Source: Planctomycetota bacterium (GTDB taxonomy: Bacteria > Planctomycetota > Planctomycetia > Gemmatales > Gemmataceae). Taken from it: a stretch of DNA of 41,813 nucleotides. The notes beneath the pieces were generated by a model. That model made no database searches, was not told the origin of the DNA, and saw only the letters and a list, made by a program, of their open reading frames with translations. Below are positions 19,213-27,755 of the stretch, piece by piece (the first letter of the stretch is position 1; every line of letters starts with the position of its first letter). Where the stretch lies: positions 72,089-113,901 of the forward strand of contig VGZI01000002.1 of assembly GCA_016872605.1 (NCBI GenBank), in the 5' to 3' direction. The position numbers and the translations under genes are program-made.

Positions 19213-20369
19213 TCGGTCATTTCCAGGCCGAACACTGTCAAGTCGTCGCTCTGCTGGGTTTGCGTGAACAGATCGGTCGAGAGCCGATCGACGATCTCCT
19301 CGATCGGCAACGTGCTGAATCGCTCGGCGGCGGCGAGCAAGCTGGCTAGTCCGACCGCGTGGTTCTCAAACGCCGCTCCATCCATGCCGTCGGTGTAAAA
19401 CACGACCTTATCGCCGGGATTTAGTCGATGCGTCTGCACGCGGAACTTCGTCTCGAAGACGCCGAGCAAGCTCCCTTCGATCTGCCAAAGCACCGGCTTG
19501 CCCCCCTTCGGAAGGTACAGCGGATACGGATGGCCGGCGCGCGAAAATTGCAACATCCCGTCGGCGCTGTTGAACAGCACATACACCATCGTGATAAAAG
19601 GCAAATCGGGGATTTGTTGATCGATCAGCTCGCGATTTAGCTCGTAAAGCACCTCCGTCGGCGGAACGAGGCGATAGCTCTTGTCCGCGATCTCCTTGCC
19701 CTTGACGCCTTTCTTGATGAAGATCGTCAGCAAACTCGCGGGAACGCCGTGGCCCATGGCGTCGGCGACGTAGAAGCCCAGATGTGTTTCGTCGAGGCGT
19801 GTGATGTCATAGAAATCACCGCCAACCCGCGATGCCGGCTTGTATTTCACCGCGAAGCGAACACCGGCCAAACTCGGCAACGTCTGTGGTAAGAAACTTT
19901 GCTGGACGCGGCGGGCCAGCTCGAGTTCCATGTCGATGCGCTGGTTGGCCGCCTGCAAGCGTTGCGACATGGTCTGAGCCTCGGCCGCCTTCTGGGCGAG
20001 CCGATCGTGCCGAACCTTCACGCGAAAAAGCGCTTGCACCGCGGCTTTGAGCATTGCCGGCTCGTACGGTCGAACCAGGATCGCATCGGCACCGCATTCG
20101 AGGCTCGCCAGTTTCGCGGCCGTCGATGCATCCGACGTAAGGAACAGCAGCGGGATGAAGCCATCGGATTTGTCCTGCAACTGCTTGCATTGCCTGAGCG
20201 CCGGCTCGAGAGCCGCGTCGACGATCGATACCTGCGCGTCCCCGGATGGTGAGGCCGGTTGCCCGAGCGCGCGCAGACGCACGACAAAACCCATATCGGT
20301 CAACGCACGCTGCAAGCCCTGATCGGGCGGCTGCTCCGCGTACAGATCGATGTGCCCCAACGATACCAT
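19182..20369 (-). CDS. Receiver-like plus PP2C/SpoIIE phosphatase (RsbU-type)
   Basis: The 395-residue protein combines an N-terminal receiver-like domain (about 5-120), a helical linker (about 120-160, QKAAEAQTMSQRLQAANQRI) and a SpoIIE-type PP2C serine phosphatase (about 165-385) with RVGGDFYD, VADAMGHGVPASLL, YTDGMDGA and SDDLTVFGLEM providing the metal-binding aspartates. Such proteins dephosphorylate anti-anti-sigma factors in stress or developmental signalling. The receiver domain is degenerate: an aspartate survives in VSIVDAA, but the N-terminal acidic pair is missing and the conserved lysine is arginine (LVRPYEP). The C-terminal SRAADAAG is encoded by a palindromic repeat. AAAGGAA lies before the ATG. 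No partner kinase or STAS gene is adjacent. Confidence 0.92.
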   Translation of the reverse strand: MVSLGHIDLYAEQPPDQGLQRALTDMGFVVRLRALGQPASPSGDAQVSIVDAALEPALRQCKQLQDKSDGFIPLLFLTSDASTAAKLASLECGADAILVRPYEPAMLKAAVQALFRVKVRHDRLAQKAAEAQTMSQRLQAANQRIDMELELARRVQQSFLPQTLPSLAGVRFAVKYKPASRVGGDFYDITRLDETHLGFYVADAMGHGVPASLLTIFIKKGVKGKEIADKSYRLVPPTEVLYELNRELIDQQIPDLPFITMVYVLFNSADGMLQFSRAGHPYPLYLPKGGKPVLWQIEGSLLGVFETKFRVQTHRLNPGDKVVFYTDGMDGAAFENHAVGLASLLAAAERFSTLPIEEIVDRLSTDLFTQTQQSDDLTVFGLEMTEASRAADAAG

Positions 20370-20523
20370 GCGTTCCTTTCGGTGAACTACCCCGTCCCAC
20401 TATCGCAAAAAACCTCGCCTATGACAAGGGGGACAGCCCGCCTTCGTTTCACACCCGCATCGCGTCCGGAGTGATAAAATTCCTCAACCTGTCACGACAC
20501 GTTTCGCACGAAAGGAGAATCCG

Positions 20524-21621
20524 ATGGTCAAGCTCTCTCCCAAACCAGTCCTCGAATTGACCGGGCCCAACGGCAACGTGCAGGCCGTCGTGGAAACCGA
20601 TGCTCGCTCGCTGCATTTCTACCTGTTCTTCCCCGATGCACCCGATCCTGAGGCGAAGGTGAGGAATTGCTGGGTGCGCAATCTTCAGCCGGCGCCGAAG
20701 GGCCATCAGGTTGCTCCGATGAAAAAAGGCCAGGCGCCGATGCTTCCCGCGGCATTCTGTAAACATCCAGGCGGCGCTCCTTTGCCGAATTTCATGGACG
20801 TCGAAGTTGTCTGGTTTGAAGAAGGCAACGGCGCCGCGCTACTCGAAGCCGGCGAGCCGCTGGCGATCATCCCGCCCTGGTCCGGCATCGGCGGGTTTCA
20901 CGGCTATGCTCGCGATTGCACGGCCGAGAACAACTTGTGCTGGCCGATGCCGACGAGCGATATCATGCCGGATCGCATTCGCGCCGCTCAGCAATACTGG
21001 TCGCTCTGGGACGACGAGGACTTCTGGACCAAGTTCCGCGATTCGCTCACCGCGCCAATCGGGAAGGCCCTCGGCGGTCCGGAGACGAAGTACTACGCCA
21101 TCGACGGAGGCAATTGGCCGCCCCGCGCCCTGTTGCTCTTCGACCGCGGCGATCACTGGCTCTACATCACGGTCGGCATGTCGGTCCGGCCTCAGCCCAA
21201 TGTCGAGATGGCGATGGACGATCCGTCGATAGCGCGGCGCATCGAACTCGCGGCCGCGCTTGACAAGACTTGTCCCGACGATGAGCTCTTGCGCTTTGGC
21301 GGTTACCTGAGCGCTCAGTCGAACTACCCGTGGAGCTTCTATCAGTGGTTCGGCGAGGGCCACACCGTGCCATGCGATGCGACGCCACCGGGCCTAGGGG
21401 GCAAGACGTTCCCGGCCGCCCTGTTGACGAGCAAGATGCCCGGCATACCGCCAATCAAGCTGCCCCCCTTCCGTGGCGATCCGATCAACATCCTCTGGGT
21501 GGTGCCGATCACCAACGCCGAGCGTACGCTCGCGATGAAAACCGATTCGACGACGCTGATGAAGAAGATGAAGCAAGCGAATGCGGGCTTCGTGCACTGC
21601 AAGCGCCACAGCGTCGCATGA
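20524..21621 (+). CDS. SUFU (suppressor of fused) domain protein
   Basis: A 365-residue soluble protein with a strong AAAGGAGA before the ATG. The C-terminal half resembles bacterial SUFU-domain proteins: GGYLSAQSNYPWSFYQWFGE leading to GHTVPCDATP, then FPAALLTSKMPGIPPIKLPP and INILWVVPITNAERTLAM. The N-terminal 200 residues (FHGYARDCTAENNLCWPMP, YYAIDGGNWPPRALLLFDRG) include the part of the fold with the aromatic core. SUFU regulates Hedgehog signalling in animals; bacterial members often appear in immunity or toxin contexts, but here the neighbours are a PP2C phosphatase and small genes. Family assignment is by motif reading only. Confidence 0.7.
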   Translation: MVKLSPKPVLELTGPNGNVQAVVETDARSLHFYLFFPDAPDPEAKVRNCWVRNLQPAPKGHQVAPMKKGQAPMLPAAFCKHPGGAPLPNFMDVEVVWFEEGNGAALLEAGEPLAIIPPWSGIGGFHGYARDCTAENNLCWPMPTSDIMPDRIRAAQQYWSLWDDEDFWTKFRDSLTAPIGKALGGPETKYYAIDGGNWPPRALLLFDRGDHWLYITVGMSVRPQPNVEMAMDDPSIARRIELAAALDKTCPDDELLRFGGYLSAQSNYPWSFYQWFGEGHTVPCDATPPGLGGKTFPAALLTSKMPGIPPIKLPPFRGDPINILWVVPITNAERTLAMKTDSTTLMKKMKQANAGFVHCKRHSVA

Positions 21622-22031
21622 TCGTGCTGCACCGTAGTGGCGAGCAGCTCGCTTGCCATGCGCTTACCTGAATGCTCACCTGTACGTCTTCGCTGGGCTG
21701 ATGAAAACCATCGACAATTCGCCGCTCTGGATCGCAACCGATTCGTCAGAAATCGTTGCGCAGTCAGCTCCCTCTTCTCCTGTACTCAGGGGGAGAGGGC
21801 GGAGTGAGGGGGTTCAGAAGGCCACGCAGAATCGTAGTGGTTTCGCGAGGCGCTTCCCCCCTCACGCCCGCCCCCTCTGCCCCCGGAGCACCGGGGGGAG
21901 AGGGGAGAAATGTACAACACATCCCGGATGAACGCATTCGTTTGTTTTCATCAACCCACGGCTTCGCTATTGTCGAAGAAGCCGGTCCGGCTTACCGTAG
22001 CCGATGCCATCGCCGGAAGATTCTGGAGCGG
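21622..22031. other. 410-bp gap with a composite G/C-run palindromic repeat
   Basis: Bases about 21770-21912 form a composite repeat: ctcctgtactcagggggaga... and its partner ccccctctgcccccggagca..., a 'ctcccctctccc' family member also seen at 29391-29495. Frames crossing it are proline/glycine-rich and repeat-derived. The flanks (21622-21769 and 21913-22031) show no gene; a GGAG at 22025 belongs to the next gene. Confidence 0.6.
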
Positions 22032-22034
22032 ATG

Positions 22035-22487
22035 ATGAGCTTGACCAGGCCAAGACTATTGGCGTTCGTGGTACTCGTTGTCTTCCTCGCGATCGCAATC
22101 GCGTACTGTCTCTTTCCCTCGAACGACGTGCCCATCAACGAATCCCTCTAACAACGGCTGGCATTGGGCATGACAGCGCAGCAGGTCGATTCGGTGATCG
22201 GCTACGCACCGGGCGACAACTCGGGCGCGTATGTGTTCACCACCACGAAGCCGTTGCGGGAAGGCGAGTTGCCCGTGCTGGGGACTGACCAATGCGACTA
22301 TACAAATGGACGGGTGTCGGCCCCTCATCCGGCGACAGGCAAGCAGACCGGTGGGAAGCTGTGGAGGGGCAAGGAAGGGGTGTTGCTCGTCTTCTTTGGA
22401 GATGATAATCGCGTGATCGAGCGACGCTTCTACCCAGGCTACGGGCGCACCTGGCTTCTGTATCATCTGGAGCGCCTTACGAGATGA
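22035..22487 (+). pseudogene. Small membrane-anchored protein interrupted by an in-frame TAA
   Basis: The ATG at 22035 with GGAG 6 nt upstream opens a signal-anchor protein (MSLTRPRLLAFVVLVVFLAI then AIAYCLFPSNDVPINESL) that stops at TAA (22149-22151). The same frame continues without a break as QRLALGMTAQQVDSVIG and on to 22487. The joined product (150 codons) looks like the planctomycete relative of SmpA/OmlA-type proteins, where an anchor is followed by LxxGMTxxxVxxxxG and a tail like VLLVFFGDDNRVIERRFYP. One nonsense codon separates anchor and domain. Either the gene is recently broken, a sequencing error is present, or a separate 107-residue protein starts at ATG 22164; that ATG lacks an anchor. 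Confidence 0.65.
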
Positions 22488-22699
22488 GTCGCTGGTGCAG
22501 TGCCTCGGTCGCGAGACCGTACCACAACTCGGGCGTCGCAGTCGCCGATACTAATGATTGCTGTGCGACCACAGTTGTCGCGGAGTAATCGGATGGAGAA
22601 AAGGCCAACGATCACCGGATCGGCCGGCGATCTCGTGCTTCGGTTGAAGCCAGCCGAGAAAGGCGCAAGTGCCGAAGACGTGCGGCCCGGAGGAATACA

Positions 22700-22909
22700 A
22701 TGCGATGCGCTTCGTGCGGTTGTGAGGTCAGTGAATCAGACGTCGCGTGGACGCGCGGCACTGGATATTGCCCGGAGTGCGCCGCAACGGGCCGCGCAGT
22801 TGGTCGCGCGTTTCTTGGCTGTTGGCTCGTATTCGCATTGATGACCTTTGGTTTTGTCGCAATTGTGTTTGCTCTGATACTCGCTACCGTTTTCGGTGTT
22901 TTCAATTGA
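22700..22909 (+). CDS. Zinc-ribbon membrane miniprotein
   Basis: A 69-residue protein with GGAGG ideally spaced before the ATG. It has CxxC pairs at 3/6 and 24/27, a minimal zinc ribbon, then one long hydrophobic segment (about 36-67, FLGCWLVFALMTFGFVAIVF...). The pattern of a cytoplasmic zinc ribbon plus a C-terminal transmembrane helix is common among uncharacterised bacterial proteins. No function can be assigned. Neighbouring genes are small and unrelated. Confidence 0.7.
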   Translation: MRCASCGCEVSESDVAWTRGTGYCPECAATGRAVGRAFLGCWLVFALMTFGFVAIVFALILATVFGVFN

Positions 22910-23252
22910 GCGCGCGCAACTCCGGCACGGCCTGGCTTTGCTCGTTTGGTGGAAGCCCTGCCGGACCTCCTTCTGGCCTTTCCAAAGTGAACATGAACAA
23001 AGCGGACGGTTCCTCCGTCGCTTCTTAACGACGTGTGGCGTTGTTTTTTCCCAGCCCTCTCGTGTCGACGCTGTGTGTGAACGGGTCCTTGCGTGTAGAT
23101 CGAAGCCGACATAGAATTGGCTTGCCTGATTGCAGTGCAACAGCTCGTCCTGTTCTTGCATCGTAAAACCGGCGTCCTTGCAGCAGCCAGCGCGGTGCGC
23201 TTCGTTGTCATGCCCCTTCATCGTCTGGGCGGCCAAACTGGCCGAACGTTCT
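22910..23252. other. 343-bp gap, no gene recognised
   Basis: Neither strand gives a convincing protein; a 210-codon minus-strand frame across this gap also runs over the two flanking genes and has no leader or family motif. The composition is less GC-rich than most of the window. I see no strong hairpin. Confidence 0.5.
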
Positions 23253-23720
23253 ATGGCTAGAAAAGTGACATCCAAGAAGGCAACGAAGTCCAAGCCGGCG
23301 AAGAAAAAACCAACGCAGGCACGGGCCAAGAGCATGCGTGGAGGGCCCCGGCCAGCCGAAGCAGCCACGAAGCCTCGCCACTACGTTTTTGCAATGAAAT
23401 TTGCAAAGGTCTATCCGCTCTATGTCCTGAAGGCGGAAGGAAAGAACCGGACGAAAAAAGAAGTCGACCAGATCATCTGCTGGCTGACCGGCTATGACCA
23501 AGCTGGATTACAGAAGCAGATCGACCAGGAAACCGACATTGAGACGTTTTTCAATCAAGCTCCAGCCTTTCATCCAAATAGTTCGCTGATCACAGGCGTC
23601 GTATGCGGCATTCGTGTGGAAGAAATCAATGATCCACTGATGAAGAAAATCCGCTACTTGGACAAGCTGATCGATGAGCTCGCAAAAGGAAAAACGATGG
23701 AAAAGATTCTGCGGCAGTAA
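23253..23720 (+). CDS. DUF2200 family protein with lysine-rich N-terminal tail
   Basis: Residues about 45-155 match DUF2200 end to end: [60 protein letters not shown] and [20 protein letters not shown]. Function of DUF2200 is unknown. The start at 23253 adds about 45 residues ([20 protein letters not shown]...) resembling the basic Ala/Lys/Pro tails of bacterial histone-like proteins; most DUF2200 proteins as I know them begin near the FKMKFAxVYPLY segment. The ribosome-binding site is weak at 23253, and starts at the internal ATGs (for example before RGGPRP) remain possible. Codon use is visibly poorer in GC than in the neighbours, suggesting transfer. Confidence 0.88.
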   Translation: MARKVTSKKATKSKPAKKKPTQARAKSMRGGPRPAEAATKPRHYVFAMKFAKVYPLYVLKAEGKNRTKKEVDQIICWLTGYDQAGLQKQIDQETDIETFFNQAPAFHPNSSLITGVVCGIRVEEINDPLMKKIRYLDKLIDELAKGKTMEKILRQ

Positions 23721-23779
23721 GTTCGATCGTGAGCCAGCGGCGTCGACCCGCGGAACTCATGGCGATTGAGTCACTCTCT

Positions 23780-23856
23780 CGGCGAGCCGAGCGGCGTAAG
23801 CCGCCGGGTTATCAGGCGACACCCTAACCCGGCTCCTTGCGAAGCTCGGCTCGCCG
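23780..23856. repeat. Palindromic repeat ('ggcgagccgagcg' family)
   Basis: cggcgagccgagcggcgtaa begins the left arm (23780-23812); the right arm (23826-23856) ends agctcggctcgccgg. It lies 3' of the DUF2200 gene and 5' of the PepSY gene, and shares its arms with 19145-19212. Confidence 0.75.
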
Positions 23857-23897
23857 GTTCTCGCCGGTCTGAGGCGCAGTCTCGTTAGGATCATCTG

Positions 23898-24464
23898 ATG
23901 ACGTTCAGTGTTCTCAATCGCAAGGTGCATTACTGGCTGGCGATTTTGGTTGCAGTCCCGGCAATCATAATCATCGTTACGGGATTGATTCTATCCCTTC
24001 GCAAGCACGTTGCGTGGGTGCAGCCGCCTGAACAAGCCGGCGCCGGTAGGGAGCCTACGCTTACCATGCCGCAGGTGCTCGAGATCATGCGCGCCGTGCC
24101 CGAGGCGGAGGTCAAGACGTGGAAAGACGTCAGCCGCGTCGAGTACCGGCCCACCAAGGGAATGTGCAAGGTCTGGTGCAAGAACAGCTGGGAAGTGCAA
24201 CTGGACACGTCGACCGGCGACGTCCTGCAGGTGGCCTATCGGCGTTCGGACATGATCAAGACTATCCACGAAGGGACGTGGTTTCACGAAGGCGTGCAAC
24301 TGGCAATCTTTTTGCCCGCGGGGATCATCTTGCTTACGCTGTGGTTGACCGGGATGTACCTATTCTGGCTGCCTATCTACGTCAAAAGCACTCGCAAATC
24401 GGCCGCTGCCGCGGATGGCAAGGCGACGGAAGCGAAGCCGCCGGCATCATCGCCGCCGGCGTGA
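23898..24464 (+). CDS. PepSY domain membrane protein
   Basis: A 188-residue protein with a transmembrane helix at about 12-33 (WLAILVAVPAIIIIVTGLIL), a periplasmic PepSY-like region (about 50-110, VEYRPTKGMCKVWCKNSWEV then QLDTSTGDVLQVAYRRSDM), the IHEGTWFHEG motif, and a second helix (about 137-158, AIFLPAGIILLTLWLTGMYL). The start VLNRKVHYWLA and the IHEGxxFxxG segment match PepSY-associated TM-helix proteins, often linked to iron or heme transport or reductases. It is shorter than the multi-helix members. No iron-uptake gene is adjacent. The C-terminus is a low-complexity Ala/Pro/Lys tail. Confidence 0.85.
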   Translation: MTFSVLNRKVHYWLAILVAVPAIIIIVTGLILSLRKHVAWVQPPEQAGAGREPTLTMPQVLEIMRAVPEAEVKTWKDVSRVEYRPTKGMCKVWCKNSWEVQLDTSTGDVLQVAYRRSDMIKTIHEGTWFHEGVQLAIFLPAGIILLTLWLTGMYLFWLPIYVKSTRKSAAAADGKATEAKPPASSPPA

Positions 24465-24647
24465 TGGGTTGTCCGAGCCCGAGCGCCTGCGAGGGGCAGC
24501 GGCTTGCCCTTCGCTGGCGCTCAGCCTCGGAAATACTGCCGGCGGCTTCGCGATTTTTTTGAGATTTTGTTCGACTTACGGTGGCGCGGGGGTTAAACTC
24601 AGCGAGCGTCCACGAATTGCTTTCATGTCCACGCTGAGGCCTTCACC

Positions 24648-27600
24648 ATGTCGACTGCTGAGCCGTTTGCGCCGGTGTGTTCGGTTTGTCAAACACCGCT
24701 CGATCCGAATGGGACGTGCCCGCTGTGCCGAGCGCCGGATGAATGGAACGATCAGATCGAGGCGGCCGATTTCATCGTGCGCCGGCTCAGGGAATGGCAT
24801 CAAGACGGCCGAATGACCGATCGCCAGCTCGAGATGCTCACCGCCCATTACGAAACACGCAAGCAGGCGATGGCACAATCGGCGGCGGCCAAGCAACTTT
24901 TCACCTCCGACCCGACGTTTCCACGCCGCGACGAATGCTGGAGTTGCCAGAAGTACCTCTACCAGAGCTCGTCGCATTGCCAGGAATGCGGGGCGCCGAT
25001 CACCGATCCCGGTGTCAAATCGCTGCGCTACATGGAATACCTGGCTGCCGAGTTGCAGGCCCATGAACAGACCGGCCTCTTGACGCTTCGCCAAGTGCAT
25101 GAGTTCGTGGCGGACGCTACCGAGCGCATCGACGCCTTGCGCCGGCGGCTGGAGCGCGAACGGGCGCCGATGGTCTTGCCCGTCGTCGAAGGCGCCGAGG
25201 GCGAACGCGAACCTCGGCCGCGGCGGCGCCACCGCGATGTCGACTACGAGGACGAAGGGCCACACCGCTCGTTCCTGGAGATTCTTCTCGATCCGCAGAC
25301 AATTCATTGGTTGCTGGCCGGCGGCGGGGCGCTCATCGTGCTCGGTCTGGTGATCTGGCTGGCAAGCCTTGGACTCTTCGACAACGCCCCCTTCGTCGCC
25401 GTTGGATTGGGTGTCGGTAACCTCGCGCTCTTAGGCGGCGGGTGGGCGCTCATGCTGCAAACGCGCCACGACACTGCGGGCCGGGCGTTGACGCTCCTGG
25501 CCTGCCTGGTCATGCCGCTCAACCTGTGGTTCTACGATTCGAAGCACCTCTTGGAATTGAAGGACCACCTTTGGATCGCCGGCGCCGTCTGCTGCCTGTT
25601 CTATGTCGCGTCGGCATTGATTCTGAAGGACCCGCTTTTTGTTTATGTCCTTGTCGGCGGCATCACACTCACGGGCATCCTCTTCCTGGCTCAGATGAAC
25701 CGCTTCGGCGAAGTCCTTGCCCCGGTCACCTGGTACATCATCCTCGGCATGATCTGCCTGCATGCCGAACGCCTTTTTCCCGAGAGCGACGGCGACTTCT
25801 CGCGGGCCAAGTTCGGCATGGCGTTTTACTGGTGCTCCGTCGTTCTGGTCGCAATCGGCCTGATCATCCTCCTATCGGCCCAGATCATCGGCTGGCTGCA
25901 TTACCAGTTCGTCCGCAACGAGCAACATGCTTTTGAGGTCGTCAAGTCGGCCAACTTGCCGTGGACCTTGTGCCTTGTGCTGGCGGGAACCTACGCCTAC
26001 ATCTATTCCGATCTCGTGGTCCGCAAGATCGGCCTGTACATGTACTTCGCGGGGATCACCATCCTCTGGGCGGAAATCCTCGTCCTGGCATTGAGCGATC
26101 TGGGCAAGGTCGAGGCAGTAGTCCTTGTCGTCATGGCGCTGACGGCACTTGCGGTGGACGTCTTTCACGTCACCTTCCAGGAAGAGCATGTTTTCTTGCG
26201 CATCGTGTCGCCGCTGGGAGTGCTGTTGAGCCTGGTGCCGACGGCATATGCGACGCTCTTGCATTTCCGGGCGACCAACAACGTATTGCATCACTTTTGG
26301 CGGTTCGAGATCTCATGGGAGTATGTTGGCACCTTGGCGGCGGTGGCCATTTGCTGTCGAGCGGGGGCGTTTCTGTATCGCCATTCGGCTCGCGAAATCT
26401 CGGTGATCTACTTCTTCCTGACGGCGGTCGTGACGCTGCTTTTCGCGGCCGGCTTGACATGGATGATGGGCCTAACGTTGTGGGAGGAACAGGCGCCGCT
26501 GATCATGATCGTGCCCATCCTCTACCTTGGCGCGTCGTACCTGTATCAAGGCCAGTCGCCGGAAGATCCGCTCATCTGGTGCGCCCACGCAGCGGTCGCG
26601 GTGATGATCTTCTTCAGCGTGTGGGTGGCCCTCGGGATAACGCCGCAGGTGGCGCAGCAAGGAGTGAACCAGGCAATCCAACTCGTCGCGGGTGATAAGC
26701 GCAACTTGCTCCTGGCGCTCTTCTGTCTGGAGGCGGCGATGTTCTATGGCGTGGCAGCCATCTTGCGGCGCACCGACTGGACGATTTACCTCGCCACCGT
26801 CATGATCTGCGGCGCCATCTGGCAGTTCTTGCGTTATGTCAACACTCCGGATGAGCTCTATCCCATCGCTTTCGGTCTGCCTGGATTTCTCCTGCTCGTC
26901 CTGTATCGCTTCGGCATCTTCGAACGCCTGGAGATGCCGGAGCTCGAGCGCACGATGTTTCAGTCGGCCAACGCCCTGATGACGCTCGGTTTCGTGTCCG
27001 GCGGCGTCCTGGCATTGCACCGCATCTTGGCTCATGATTTCGACCTTGGGAACCACGGCCGTGACGATTGGAGAAAGCCGGTTTGGCTCGCACTCTATCT
27101 CACAATCTTCCTCGCCGTCGTCAGCGCGCTCAGTGCGATTCTCGTCCAGCATCAGACGTGGCGGCGCGTCTACGTAGTCTTTGGCTTCGTCAACGGATTC
27201 CTCATGTTGCTGCTGATCCACAAACTCAGCACCCTGTCGCCCTGGCAACGTCTTGAGGTCATCAGCATCATTGCCGGCATCGCGATGCTCGGCTTCGCCT
27301 ACACGGGCTGGTACTGGGAAACGGAGCGCAACAGCGACCTGGTGAGCATGGGCTTCATCTTCGGCAGCCTTGCGCTGATGGGGCCGCTCTTGCTCGCGGT
27401 CATCGTGCATCGCATCAACCGCAATTTCCAACCCGGGTGGGACGACCTTGGACTCATCGTCAGCGGTGTGGCGCTGTTCGGCAGTGGTGTCGCCTGCCGC
27501 ATCAAGGCGACCACGCTGATCGGTTCGGGCGGATTGATCGCCTACATTCTGGTGATCTTGATCGGCTTGCATCGCCATCTGGCCGAGCAATGGATCATCG

Positions 27601-27737
27601 GCATCTACCTGACGCTGGGGGGCGCGGTGCTCTTCGGGACGGGATTATTCCTGAGTCTGTATCGCGATTATTTGCTGGAGTTGCCCGAGAAGATTCGCCG
27701 CCGCGAGGGAGTCTTCCGCATCTTCGATTGGCGGTGA
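24648..27737 (+). CDS. Large polytopic membrane protein with N-terminal zinc ribbons
   Basis: At 1029 residues this is the largest intact gene here. The cytoplasmic N-terminus has two treble-clef/zinc-ribbon units: CxxC at 11/14 and 24/27, and CxxC at 97/100 and 111/114, separated by a helix (EAADFIVRRLREWHQDGRMT). A charged linker (about 165-215, RRRLERERAP..., RPRRRHRDVDYEDEGP) follows. From about residue 225 to the end there are more than twenty hydrophobic segments, e.g. WLLAGGGALIVLGLVIWLAS, FVYVLVGGITLTGILFLAQM and GGAVLFGTGLFLSLYRDYLL. No transporter, glycosyltransferase or kinase motif is recognisable. The layout (ribbon, helix, many helices) recalls DUF2157-like membrane proteins, but I cannot assign the family. 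It ends 18 nt from a convergent phosphopantetheinyl transferase. Confidence 0.88.
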   Translation: MSTAEPFAPVCSVCQTPLDPNGTCPLCRAPDEWNDQIEAADFIVRRLREWHQDGRMTDRQLEMLTAHYETRKQAMAQSAAAKQLFTSDPTFPRRDECWSCQKYLYQSSSHCQECGAPITDPGVKSLRYMEYLAAELQAHEQTGLLTLRQVHEFVADATERIDALRRRLERERAPMVLPVVEGAEGEREPRPRRRHRDVDYEDEGPHRSFLEILLDPQTIHWLLAGGGALIVLGLVIWLASLGLFDNAPFVAVGLGVGNLALLGGGWALMLQTRHDTAGRALTLLACLVMPLNLWFYDSKHLLELKDHLWIAGAVCCLFYVASALILKDPLFVYVLVGGITLTGILFLAQMNRFGEVLAPVTWYIILGMICLHAERLFPESDGDFSRAKFGMAFYWCSVVLVAIGLIILLSAQIIGWLHYQFVRNEQHAFEVVKSANLPWTLCLVLAGTYAYIYSDLVVRKIGLYMYFAGITILWAEILVLALSDLGKVEAVVLVVMALTALAVDVFHVTFQEEHVFLRIVSPLGVLLSLVPTAYATLLHFRATNNVLHHFWRFEISWEYVGTLAAVAICCRAGAFLYRHSAREISVIYFFLTAVVTLLFAAGLTWMMGLTLWEEQAPLIMIVPILYLGASYLYQGQSPEDPLIWCAHAAVAVMIFFSVWVALGITPQVAQQGVNQAIQLVAGDKRNLLLALFCLEAAMFYGVAAILRRTDWTIYLATVMICGAIWQFLRYVNTPDELYPIAFGLPGFLLLVLYRFGIFERLEMPELERTMFQSANALMTLGFVSGGVLALHRILAHDFDLGNHGRDDWRKPVWLALYLTIFLAVVSALSAILVQHQTWRRVYVVFGFVNGFLMLLLIHKLSTLSPWQRLEVISIIAGIAMLGFAYTGWYWETERNSDLVSMGFIFGSLALMGPLLLAVIVHRINRNFQPGWDDLGLIVSGVALFGSGVACRIKATTLIGSGGLIAYILVILIGLHRHLAEQWIIGIYLTLGGAVLFGTGLFLSLYRDYLLELPEKIRRREGVFRIFDWR

Positions 27738-27755
27738 CGATCGGCCGCTTGTGGC

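Noticed and set aside
22612..23368. Two overlapping minus-strand frames (199 and 210 codons) across the small-gene patch
   Set aside because: Composition is Arg/Ser/Cys-rich without a domain, and they overlap the well-supported zinc-ribbon and DUF2200 genes.
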